A stretch of DNA of 64,000 nt, taken from NCBI GenBank assembly GCA_003164035.1, contig PLRS01000035.1, positions 144,957 through 208,956 of the forward strand, written 5' to 3'. This document shows positions 8,653 to 15,995 of the stretch, piece by piece. The notes below the pieces were generated by a model that searched no databases, was not told the DNA's origin, and was given only the letters and a program-made list of their open reading frames with translations. The position numbers and the translations under genes were made by a program. The DNA is from Bryobacterales bacterium (GTDB lineage Bacteria > Acidobacteriota > Terriglobia > Bryobacterales > Bryobacteraceae). The stretch's first letter is position 1. Each line of letters opens with the position of its first letter.

Positions 8653-9762
8653 TTACCGCTCCAGTGTAATCGTCCGCCCCGTGCGCGCCGATTCGCGCGC
8701 GGCGTCGAGGATCTCGATGACGATCATGTTGTTCTCGAGCGACGACAGGCCGGCCGGTTTCAACTGTCCTCGCGCTACGGCGATCAGGTACGAGATGGAA
8801 TCGGCTTCCTGAGGCTGGAGCGCGGGCGGGGTGCGGGTCTCCTCGGCCTGCGTACCCGGCAGGCGCAAGCGCAGATTGTCGCCGCCGGTAGCGATGGCGT
8901 AGCCGGTGGCGCCGTAGACTTCGAAATCCTTGCGGCTCACCGGCCAATTCCATGACGCTTCAATGACGCCCTGCGCTTTGGGGTATTCGAGCAGCACGGT
9001 GGCTTCATCGTCGACGTGCGCGTAGACGCCGGGCTTGTCGGTCTGCGTCAGCGCCGTCACCTTCAGCGGCCGCTGGTTGTCCATCATCCAGGTCATCAGG
9101 TTGGCGCCATAGCAGCCGAAATCGAACAGCGCGCCAGCGCCATTCCTGACGGGGTCGCTCAGCCAGGCGAAAAACTCCGGCTGCACGTGAATCTCGCGCG
9201 GGCCCTGGTGGCCATCCATGGCGACCATCCGGCGGATGTCGCCGGCGGCTTTTTGATCGTGCAGCAGGGTCCAAATCTCGCCGTGGCTGCGGTACCAGGT
9301 AGTCTCGTAATTGACGATGACGGGCGTGCTGTAGCGTTGGGACGCCTGCTGGATGGCGCGCGCCTGCTTCATATCCACGGCCAGTGGTTTTTCCATCATC
9401 ACCGGAATGTGGCGCGGAACGCACGCCTCCACCACGCCGGCGTGCGAGTACGTATCGGTGAAGGTTGCCACGGCTTCCGGCTTCACCGCGTCGAGCATTT
9501 TGTCGAGATCGGTGTAGAGTTGGCTTTCGGCGAAGTGGTTCGACTTGGCGTATTTGGCCAGCAGCGCAGGTTCGGGATCCCAAACCGCGACGATGACAAT
9601 ATCCGCCGCGCGGCGCTCGGCGCTGCGCAGAAAGCCGGTAACGTGGCCGTGGTTCAACCCGGCAATGGCGATGCGCAGCGGCTTTACCTGGGGCGGCTGC
9701 GCGCTGGCAAGGGAGACCGCGATCATGGAGGCGACGAGTGCGAACGACAATTGGCGAATCAT
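8653..9762 (-). CDS. Secreted Gfo/Idh/MocA-family oxidoreductase
   Basis: NAD(P)-dependent sugar-type oxidoreductase of 369 residues. It opens with a signal peptide (MIRQLSFALVASMIAVSLASAQ), which places it in the periplasm, as in many acidobacterial homologues that bind cofactor before Tat or Sec export. The Rossmann region has IAIAGLNHGHVTGFL, and the conserved EKP block is MMEKPLAVDMKQA near residue 125. The C-terminal alpha/beta domain includes GHQGPREIHV and FDFGCYGANLMTWM. The ATG at 9762 is chosen for the signal peptide. A foldback repeat starts about 60 bp upstream. The substrate is probably a sugar or inositol derivative but cannot be told from sequence. Confidence 0.86.
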   Translation of the reverse strand: MIRQLSFALVASMIAVSLASAQPPQVKPLRIAIAGLNHGHVTGFLRSAERRAADIVIVAVWDPEPALLAKYAKSNHFAESQLYTDLDKMLDAVKPEAVATFTDTYSHAGVVEACVPRHIPVMMEKPLAVDMKQARAIQQASQRYSTPVIVNYETTWYRSHGEIWTLLHDQKAAGDIRRMVAMDGHQGPREIHVQPEFFAWLSDPVRNGAGALFDFGCYGANLMTWMMDNQRPLKVTALTQTDKPGVYAHVDDEATVLLEYPKAQGVIEASWNWPVSRKDFEVYGATGYAIATGGDNLRLRLPGTQAEETRTPPALQPQEADSISYLIAVARGQLKPAGLSSLENNMIVIEILDAARESARTGRTITLER

Positions 9763-9823
9763 GACGATGTTGGCATCATATCGCGCGGACGAGTACCTCG
9801 GCGACGGCCAATAGTGCCTAACA

Positions 9824-9966
9824 AATCTGGAAATTTGGCAGTTTATTAGGCGCGGCAACCGCTCCCTCGCGGTCGCGGCTCGGTAAGTGACTGAAAACAC
9901 GCGGCACTAGTAACCGAGCCGCGACCGCGAGGGAGCGGTTGCCGGGAACGGATTTCCCTGGATCGG
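9824..9966. repeat. Foldback element family 1, copy 1 (loop inverted)
   Basis: Two perfect 31-nt arms (9854-9884 and 9913-9943) enclose a 28-nt loop. The left flank (AATCTGGAAATTTGGCAG) and right flank (GGATTTCCCTGGATCGGT) match the flanks of other copies and end in ACCGATC-like inverted termini. The loop reads AAGTGACTGAAAAC, the opposite orientation to the loop of copies 3 and 7, which share its left flank. Confidence 0.85.
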
Positions 9967-10528
9967 TCAGAGGCCCTCAGACCGGCGCGTCCGGAAACGC
10001 AACCGTACCTTGGCTTCGGGCTACTCGATTCGCAGATCCCAACCCGCCGCGGCGGCGCGGTCCTGCCACGAGGTTTCGAAGAGGGTTCGGTAGTCGTCGC
10101 GTGGGACCATTTCGCGCAGGTGGGCGGTATGTTCATAGAGCCTCCACTCGACTGCGTCCAGGTCCTTCGTCGAACGAAGTCGAGCGGAGCTTTCGCCCTC
10201 CGGTTATGGCATCCATTGGCCCTTGATTGACGAGGACCTGGCGGTCGGGCCTCTGCTTTTTGCGACGACTTGACTGGCCTCGATCAGCGTCCCGGTGGCG
10301 GCGTGAGCAAGGGCTGGCAGGCAGAATGCTATGCGCCAGGATCAGTGGGCGTTTCGAGGATTTCCGGGAGCGCCGTTCACAGCAGCTATCAGCCGCGGCG
10401 TGATTTAACCTCATAAATCCGAACTGCACCCGCGAGGGCTAGACGCCAAGAGGTGGCGTCGATGGATCCGATTGCCGCCGGCCGCTGCCGCTTACTTGCC
10501 ATTTATCTTGATTAGGGGTAGCCCGTCT
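9967..10528. other. Intergenic region with a gene tail
   Basis: Holds a minus-strand protein-like tail (10021-10160) and otherwise nothing I can name. A stretch at about 10160-10195 (CGAACGAAGTCGAGCGGAGC) looks like generic intergenic repeat sequence. The ADOP permease gene ends at 10529. Confidence 0.4.
10021..10160 (-). pseudogene. C-terminal remnant of an unidentified gene
   Basis: Minus-strand reading gives KDLDAVEWRLYEHTAHL, then REMVPRDDYRTLFETSW, then QDRAAAAGWDLRIE and a stop at 10021-10023. Residue usage and third-position GC are those of a real coding region. There is no start codon: the frame is closed by a TAA at 10204-10206 and enters repeat-like sequence before that. I do not recognise the family. 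It is best read as the last 45 or so codons of a gene whose front was lost. Confidence 0.45.
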
Positions 10529-13018
10529 TCATTCGTACCGCAGCGCTTCCAGCGGATTGACTTTCGACGCTCGGCGGGCGGGCCAATAGGCGGCAGCCAC
10601 GGCGGTGAGCGAAAGCAGCAGGGCGGCGCCGGCAACGATGGCCGCATCCCTGCCGCGAACTCCGAACAGCCGGCTTTCGACGAGGCGGGTACACGCGAGC
10701 GCAACCGGAATGCCGAGCCCCAGGCCGAAACCGAGAATCCAGACGAGATCGCGCAGGACCATGGTGCGGATTCGAGCCGGCGCGGCTCCCAGAGCCATGC
10801 GAATGCCGATTTCGTGGGTGCGCCGCGCCACGCCGTGCGCCATCACGCCGTACAGGCCAAGCATGGCCAGCGCAGTTGCCAGCACGGCGAACGCGGATGC
10901 CAGCCGCAGGACCAGTTCGTCGGAGCGGATGTTGTAATGTACCTGGTCTTCGAGGGTGCGGAAATCCATCAGCGGAACGTCGCGATCGATGGCGCGCATT
11001 ACGGCGCGGATTTGCGGACCGATTTGTTTTGACGGCAGCTCGGATCGCACGTAGAATGAGATCGAAGAGAGCTTGGGATCCTGCCGCCAGGGCCGGTAGA
11101 AGACCGGCGGGGCGGCGTCTCGCACGCTGGAATAGTGGCTGTCCTTGACCACCCCGACGATCTCGGTATCCAGGTCGCCGTTCTTGCTGAAGCCGATGTG
11201 CTGGCCGGTGGGGTTGCGGCCATCGAAGAATCGATTCACAAACGTTTGGTTCACGACCACGACTTTTGGCGCCGCGGCCGTGTCGGAGTCCAGGATTTCT
11301 CGCCCGGCAATCAGCGGGATGCCGGCCTTGGAGAAGAAGCTCGGCCCCACTTCGTCGTATTTCGAGCCCGGCCGGCGCGCGCCCGGCGCCATACCGCCCT
11401 TACTGAAGCTGGTACCCCAGTTGCTGCCGCCGATCAGCGGCACGCTGGAAGCAGCTACGCTGCGTACTCCGGGGATGGCGGCCAATTGGGCTTCGGCGCG
11501 CTCGAACAAGGAGTGCGATTGCTCCGGTGTGTAACCGTTGGAATACGGATCGATACGGAAGCCGATGACGTTGGCGGTGCGAATTCCCAGATCGACATGG
11601 AGCAGGTTGACCAGGCTCTTCAGGAACAGACCGGTGGGAACCAGCAGGATGATGGAGATAGTGACCTGCGCGCAGACCAACGCCTGGCGCAACCGCACAG
11701 CGCCGCGCGAGGAAGACGACTTGGCAGTTTCATCGCTGAGCGCGGCGGCCACCGAAGCGCGGGCGGCGTCCCAAGCCGGATAGAGACCGAAGAGAAGGCC
11801 GGTGAGCAAGGTGAGGCCCAGGCTGAAACCGAGTACCGGCCAGTTGAGGCCGACGGTGGCAAAGGAATCGCGAGAATCGCCGCCCCAGGACGCCAGCAGC
11901 AGCTTCAACGTAGCCGCGGCGATGCCCAGACCGGCCGCGCCACCGGCTCCGGCCAGCAGCAAAGCTTCGGTGAGGAATTGCGCCATCAGGTCGCCGCGCC
12001 CTGCGCCCATGGCCGCGCGGATGGCTAACTCGCGGCGCCGCTCCGCCGACCGCGCCAGCAGCAGGTTGGCGGCATTCGCCATGGCAATCAGCAGCACCAG
12101 CGCGGTAGCCAAAATCAGAATGCGAAGAGCCGAGGCGTAGTCGTCGCGAAACTCGCTGTTCCCCTTGCTGCCATCCTTCAAAGACAGTTTCTGCTGCAGG
12201 AAGGCCGGCGACTGTTCCACCTTCCCACGGACATTCCGCGCGATCTCTTCGACCACGCCATGATAAGGACCGTTCAATGCCGCTTCCGCGCGTTCCCGCG
12301 TGACACCCGGGCGGAGCCGGGCGACCAGGTAGACCCAGTAATCGTCCAGCTTGTCGGTGCCGTCCCAACCCTCGGTGAGATGCGGCTTAAAAGACATGGG
12401 CACAAAAACGCCGGGCTCGGCGCCGACCGTGGTACCGACGAAGCCCGGCGGGGCGATGCCGACCACGGTGAACGGCTGCCCGTTGACTTTGACCGTCTGG
12501 TTGAGCACGTCAGGCTCACCGCCCAACTTCTCCCGCCAATAGCGATAATCCACGACAGCGACCGGATTGCCTGCGCCGGGCACGTCGTCTGCCGGGCCGA
12601 TCAAGCGCCCCAGCAGGGGCTGCGCGCCGACCACCTGGAAATAGCGGCCGGAGACCAGCATCGTCGACCCGGCGACGGTCTGGCGCGAAAAGGCGATGTT
12701 ACTCGCCATTGTGCAGAAGCCGGCCACGTCGGCCGCTTCGGTATGTTTTTCCAATTCGCGAAAAGCACGCCAGTTAAAGATGTAATCCCAGCTACCGGAA
12801 TTGTTGGAACGGGTGCTGCCGTTCTTGAGATTGCCGGGCGAGGTCAGAAGCACCAGTTGTTCCGGATGGGGCACTGGAAGCGCGCTTAGCACCACCTGGT
12901 GGAGGAGCGAAAAAATGGCGGTATTGACGCCGATGCCGAGGCCCAACGACAGCACCACCACCGAGCTGAGCAGTGGCGATTTCGCCAGGCTGCGGAGGGC
13001 AAAACGAATCCGTTGCAT
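10529..13018 (-). CDS. ADOP-family (FtsX/MacB-like) ABC permease
   Basis: Inner-membrane protein of 829 residues of the Acidobacterial Duplicated Orphan Permease type: two MacB/FtsX units in one chain and no ATPase gene beside it. Helix 1 is LLSSVVVLSLGLGIGVNTAIFSLL, written here as two pieces: LLSSVVVLSLGLG and IGVNTAIFSLL. A MacB periplasmic core follows (residues 45-230). The first FtsX domain has ARSAERRRELAIRAAMGAGR near residue 325, a second core follows, and the C-terminal FtsX domain has ARRTHEIGIRMALGAAPARI near residue 735. Likely function is export or mechanotransmission with a distant ATPase. The start ATG has no long cytoplasmic N-terminal extension, unlike the second ADOP in this window. 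Confidence 0.9.
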   Translation of the reverse strand: MQRIRFALRSLAKSPLLSSVVVLSLGLGIGVNTAIFSLLHQVVLSALPVPHPEQLVLLTSPGNLKNGSTRSNNSGSWDYIFNWRAFRELEKHTEAADVAGFCTMASNIAFSRQTVAGSTMLVSGRYFQVVGAQPLLGRLIGPADDVPGAGNPVAVVDYRYWREKLGGEPDVLNQTVKVNGQPFTVVGIAPPGFVGTTVGAEPGVFVPMSFKPHLTEGWDGTDKLDDYWVYLVARLRPGVTRERAEAALNGPYHGVVEEIARNVRGKVEQSPAFLQQKLSLKDGSKGNSEFRDDYASALRILILATALVLLIAMANAANLLLARSAERRRELAIRAAMGAGRGDLMAQFLTEALLLAGAGGAAGLGIAAATLKLLLASWGGDSRDSFATVGLNWPVLGFSLGLTLLTGLLFGLYPAWDAARASVAAALSDETAKSSSSRGAVRLRQALVCAQVTISIILLVPTGLFLKSLVNLLHVDLGIRTANVIGFRIDPYSNGYTPEQSHSLFERAEAQLAAIPGVRSVAASSVPLIGGSNWGTSFSKGGMAPGARRPGSKYDEVGPSFFSKAGIPLIAGREILDSDTAAAPKVVVVNQTFVNRFFDGRNPTGQHIGFSKNGDLDTEIVGVVKDSHYSSVRDAAPPVFYRPWRQDPKLSSISFYVRSELPSKQIGPQIRAVMRAIDRDVPLMDFRTLEDQVHYNIRSDELVLRLASAFAVLATALAMLGLYGVMAHGVARRTHEIGIRMALGAAPARIRTMVLRDLVWILGFGLGLGIPVALACTRLVESRLFGVRGRDAAIVAGAALLLSLTAVAAAYWPARRASKVNPLEALRYE

Positions 13019-13245
13019 AGGGCCAGTCTCCCGAATTACCCTTAGACGCGGCGACAGCGAAGCTGGATAGCAATCCCTTGCCTGCCGCCGCTCTGCTATG
13101 CCGGGTCGGGGAGCGTTGAAAAATCAAATTCGAGCCGATAAACGTAGATAAGTCCCTTGGTTTCTTTACCGGCGTTCCTCTGTGTTCGCCTCCATCAGAT
13201 GGCCTGCACGAACCGGCGCCGGAATGCGTCACAATAACAGAAGCC

Positions 13246-13884
13246 ATGCGTTTGGCAGCCTTATTACTAGTGTTGTCAGGTTGTTCCCTCTGGGGCGGCG
13301 AGTTCGCCGTGTTCGCGAGCGGGGCCCGGATGCACGTGGACCGGCACGAAACAGCCGCGGGCAAGGTCAGGCTCTATGTCGGCGAAGGCTTCACCGAGCT
13401 CGATGCCAATATGGTGACCGCGTTTGAGCCGGACGGTCTGCCAGCGGCGCCGGCGGCCGCCAAACCGGCCGTGGAACCTGGACAAGCCGCCGGCACAAAG
13501 CCCGCGCTTTCACCCAGGCAACTGGCCGATGCCGCGGCCGATAAGTACGGCCTGCCGCGCCAGTTGGTGCGCAGCGTGATGGCGGCCGAGAGCGGTTTTC
13601 AGGCCCAGGCCGTTTCGCCCAAGGGCGCCATCGGATTGATGCAGTTGATGCCCGAAACGGCGCAAGCCCTGGGCGTAGACCCATACGATCCGGCGCAGAA
13701 CGTGGATGCGGGCACGCGCTATCTGCGGGACCTTCTGAATCAATACGATTACGGCCTATGGCACGCGCTGGCGGCGTACAATGCGGGTCCCGCGGCGGTG
13801 GACAAATATCGGGGCATTCCCCCCTACGCGGAAACCATTCGATACGTGGAGCGCATCGACCGGGAGTATCGGCAAAACCAGTAA
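13246..13884 (+). CDS. Lytic transglycosylase (SLT / GH23), probable lipoprotein
   Basis: Cleaves peptidoglycan between MurNAc and GlcNAc with formation of the 1,6-anhydro product. The protein has 212 residues. The N-terminus [13 protein letters not shown] contains a lipobox-like LVLSGC with Cys13, so a lipid anchor is likely. A short SH3-like or linker region runs to about residue 90. The SLT domain follows, with catalytic Glu115 in AAESGF, then [24 protein letters not shown] and [10 protein letters not shown]. It stands alone between the ADOP gene (divergent) and ahpD (convergent), with a hairpin terminator after its stop. Family assignment is secure; the physiological role is inferred. Confidence 0.92.
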   Translation: MRLAALLLVLSGCSLWGGEFAVFASGARMHVDRHETAAGKVRLYVGEGFTELDANMVTAFEPDGLPAAPAAAKPAVEPGQAAGTKPALSPRQLADAAADKYGLPRQLVRSVMAAESGFQAQAVSPKGAIGLMQLMPETAQALGVDPYDPAQNVDAGTRYLRDLLNQYDYGLWHALAAYNAGPAAVDKYRGIPPYAETIRYVERIDREYRQNQ

Positions 13885-13886
13885 GC

Positions 13887-13918
13887 GGGGCAGACTACAT
13901 AAGAAGATAGTCCGCCCC
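13887..13918. terminator. Bidirectional hairpin between convergent genes
   Basis: GGGGCAGACTA (13887-13897) pairs with TAGTCCGCCCC (13908-13918) with a single mismatch around a 10-nt loop. It lies 2 bp after the transglycosylase stop and 11 bp before the convergent ahpD stop. No clear T-run follows on the plus strand, so it may be a weak or Rho-assisted site. Confidence 0.55.
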
Positions 13919-13929
13919 ACTCCGAAGGC

Positions 13930-14478
13930 CTACACTGTTTCTACCGGAACCGGGGCGGCGGCTTCGGCGGCCATGACGCCCGACAGAGCGGAGACCACCG
14001 ATGCCAGGCGAATCGCGGCGATGATGGATTCCTCGGTCATGCCGCGCTCGCGCAACGCCTTTTCATGGGAATCGACGCAGGTAGCGCAACCGTTGACCGC
14101 CGATGCCACCAGGCACCACAGCTCAAAGTCGGTGGGGTCCACGCCGTGCGTGCGCATGATCTGCATGCGCAACCGGGCGGGACTTTCGGCGTACCTGGGA
14201 TTGGAGCTGAAGTGGCGAAAACGGTAGAAGATGTTGTTCATCCCCATTACCGCCGCCGCCGCTTTGGCCGCGAATAGAGCTTGCTCGCTGAGGTGGGCGC
14301 CGGCATCTTCCAGCACCGCCCCGATCACCGTAGCGTTGCGGCCCGCCATGGCCGCGGCTACCGCCGAGCCCCAGACCTGCTGCTCGTTCAGTTCCGGCTG
14401 GCGGAGAAGCGTGCCGAGGTTCAGTTTCAGGTCTTTGGCGTAATTCGGGCAGGATTCTAGTAGCGTTTCGATGGACAT
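13930..14478 (-). CDS. ahpD: Alkylhydroperoxidase AhpD
   Basis: AhpD-fold protein of 182 residues that reduces oxidised AhpC and has weak peroxidase activity itself. The catalytic relay is NGCATCVDSHE with Cys131, Cys134 and His138, matching the spacing of the mycobacterial enzyme; the proton-relay Glu is in the preceding helix region (TDFELWCLVASAV). The ATG at 14478 gives the family N-terminus (MSIETLLESCPNYAKDLKLN). It follows ahpC by 29 bp on the same strand, forming the AhpC-AhpD operon seen in actinobacteria. No reductase partner such as a dihydrolipoamide system lies nearby. Confidence 0.93.
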   Translation of the reverse strand: MSIETLLESCPNYAKDLKLNLGTLLRQPELNEQQVWGSAVAAAMAGRNATVIGAVLEDAGAHLSEQALFAAKAAAAVMGMNNIFYRFRHFSSNPRYAESPARLRMQIMRTHGVDPTDFELWCLVASAVNGCATCVDSHEKALRERGMTEESIIAAIRLASVVSALSGVMAAEAAAPVPVETV

Positions 14479-14507
14479 GGATTCCGGTTCCTCGTCGCAC
14501 GCCGCGG

Positions 14508-15050
14508 TCAGACTACGACTGCGAGCACTTCCTCGCCCTTCTGCCAGTTGCAGGGGCAAAGCTCATCGGTCTGCAGTGCGTCCAGAACGCGCAGGACTTC
14601 CTGGGGATTGCGACCCACCGAAAGGTCGTTGACGGAAACGAAACGAATCACATTATCCGGGTCCACTACAAAAGTTGCGCGCTGGGCCACGCCTTCGGCC
14701 GGGTCGAGGACTCCCAAAGCCGCGGTCAACTCCCGCTTTATATCGGCCAGCATCGGAAATGGCAGGTTTTTCAGGTCGGCGTGATACGTGCGCCAGGCGT
14801 GGTGCACAAATTCCGAATCCGTGCTGCCGCCGAGGATTTGGGCATCCCGATCCTCGAACTCCCGATTCAGCTTCCCGAAAGCCGCAATCTCGGTCGGACA
14901 AACGAAGGTAAAGTCCTTCGGCCAGAAAAAGTAAACCTTCCACTTACCAGGGTAGTCCTGATCGGTGATCGTCTTGAATGCTTTCCCTTTCTCCAGGCTT
15001 ACGGTCGCCTGCAGGGAAAACGCGGGGAACTTTTGTCCTACTCCTAACAT
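14508..15050 (-). CDS. ahpC: Alkyl hydroperoxide reductase AhpC (peroxiredoxin)
   Basis: Two-Cys peroxiredoxin of 180 residues that reduces H2O2 and organic peroxides in the cytoplasm. The peroxidatic Cys51 is in FTFVCPTEI and the resolving cysteines in ELCPCNWQKGEE; the double Cys (C-P-C-N-W) resembles the mycobacterial type that works with AhpD. The ATG at 15050 is chosen because TAGGAG lies about 10 nt upstream and the protein then starts at the family's usual N-terminus. It is the promoter-proximal gene of ahpC-ahpD. No clear Per-type palindrome is seen directly upstream, though one lies ahead of the Fur-like gene 0.9 kb away. Confidence 0.95.
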   Translation of the reverse strand: MLGVGQKFPAFSLQATVSLEKGKAFKTITDQDYPGKWKVYFFWPKDFTFVCPTEIAAFGKLNREFEDRDAQILGGSTDSEFVHHAWRTYHADLKNLPFPMLADIKRELTAALGVLDPAEGVAQRATFVVDPDNVIRFVSVNDLSVGRNPQEVLRVLDALQTDELCPCNWQKGEEVLAVVV

Positions 15051-15308
15051 GTTTTTCTTTCTCCTAAGTCGATATGAATGCTCTAAACATCGCTTGCCGA
15101 CACCGATAGCAGGTGACGCCGACCGCACCCTAACGGCCACGGCTCGGTCGGCTATCCATCGATCAACAGGGGCTATTCGGCGAAACGGCCAAAGACAGTG
15201 GCTGGAACGGCATTCCAGCCAAGCATGCAGACTCACTCGGTCTGCCCGGGAGGAACGACGTCCACCCGGGAGAATCTGTTGAACCGGTACGACTGATTCG
15301 AACTCCAG

Positions 15309-15635
15309 CTACAAAGGCAACTGGTCCAGCTTAGCCGCCAAGATAAAATCGCTCTCGGTCAAGCCATCGATCTTGTGGGTCCAGATCCGAACGTCTACGT
15401 GGCCCCAGCCCAGGCCCAGTTCGGGATGGTGACCCTGCTCTTCGGCCACCGCTCCGGCGCGGTTGACAAAAGCCAGCGCCGTGAGAAAGTCGGGAAACTT
15501 ATAGCTCTTTTCCAAATGATGGCCATTCGCCACGGTCCAACCGCTCACCTGGCCGGCCAGGGTTTCGAGCTCTTTACCGGCCAACGGAGGCACACCGCCG
15601 CGGCAAGGTACGCACTGTCTCTCAGCCAGACTCAT
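15309..15635 (-). CDS. phhB: Pterin-4a-carbinolamine dehydratase
   Basis: Small enzyme of 108 residues that dehydrates 4a-hydroxytetrahydrobiopterin, recycling the cofactor of aromatic amino-acid hydroxylases; related bacterial proteins also have roles in moco or folate-type chemistry. The active-site block is EEQGHHPELGLGWGHVDV (His-His pair), followed by IWTHKIDGLTESDFILAAKLD, the standard C-terminal signature. A Shine-Dalgarno AAGGAG inside the end of the upstream Fur-like gene and a 2-bp gap show that the two are co-transcribed. No phenylalanine hydroxylase is visible in the window. Confidence 0.92.
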   Translation of the reverse strand: MSLAERQCVPCRGGVPPLAGKELETLAGQVSGWTVANGHHLEKSYKFPDFLTALAFVNRAGAVAEEQGHHPELGLGWGHVDVRIWTHKIDGLTESDFILAAKLDQLPL

Positions 15636-15637
15636 CG

Positions 15638-15922
15638 CTAATCTCCTTGAACCTTATCCGCGCCCAGGCAAGCTATGCATAAGCCGCGGAAAACAATGTC
15701 GAAGTGCCGCAGCCGGCGGGCGCCTAAAGCGCCGCGAGCCGCGGCGGGAAGATCGAACCATCCGATATCCTCAACCGCGCCGCACCCCTCGCACAGAAAG
15801 TGATGATGGGGATGGAAGTTCACATCGAAAATGGCGTGCACCGGTTGATCCGACAGGTACCGCAGCATGGCGAGGCGCTGCGGCGTCGACTTGAGACCGG
15901 CGCTTCGAAAGGCGGATGCCAT
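15638..15922 (-). pseudogene. Fur/PerR-like regulator lacking most of its winged-helix domain
   Basis: The reading frame encodes 94 residues. It begins as a Fur/PerR protein (FRSAGLKSTPQRLAMLRYL, first helices) and then passes directly from SDQPVHA to IFDVNFHPHHHF, which belongs to the metal-binding dimerisation domain. About 45 residues, containing the recognition helix and the wing, are missing in frame. The metal ligands remain: HPHHH, CEGCG and a second pair CIAC. The product could still dimerise but should not bind DNA in the usual way. A longer start at 15955 would overlap the upstream palindrome; the ATG at 15922 is preferred. It sits beside ahpCD, fitting a former peroxide-stress regulator. 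Confidence 0.68.
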
Positions 15923-15954
15923 GTCGAATCGGTTCCAGCACGTCAGCCACAGCA

Positions 15955-15971
15955 TTTAGACTAAATCTAAA
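15955..15971. promoter_or_regulatory. Per/Fur-type palindrome upstream of the truncated regulator
   Basis: TTTAGA-CTAAA-TCTAAA is a 6-5-6 inverted repeat, AT-rich in a GC-rich setting, 32 bp ahead of the preferred start of the Fur-like gene. Its shape and position fit an autoregulatory box of PerR type. It also lies 25 bp from the recN stop. Confidence 0.6.
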
Positions 15972-15995
15972 TTAGGGAAATGTCAAATTAAACCC

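Noticed and set aside
9846-10136. Open frames through foldback elements (reading PLPRGRGS / EPRPRGSG)
   Set aside because: The same peptide words appear at every copy of the repeat and in both orientations, so they come from the repeat and not from a protein family.
10529-13018. MacB exporter with its ATPase
   Set aside because: No nucleotide-binding domain is present in the protein or nearby; the ADOP family explains it better.
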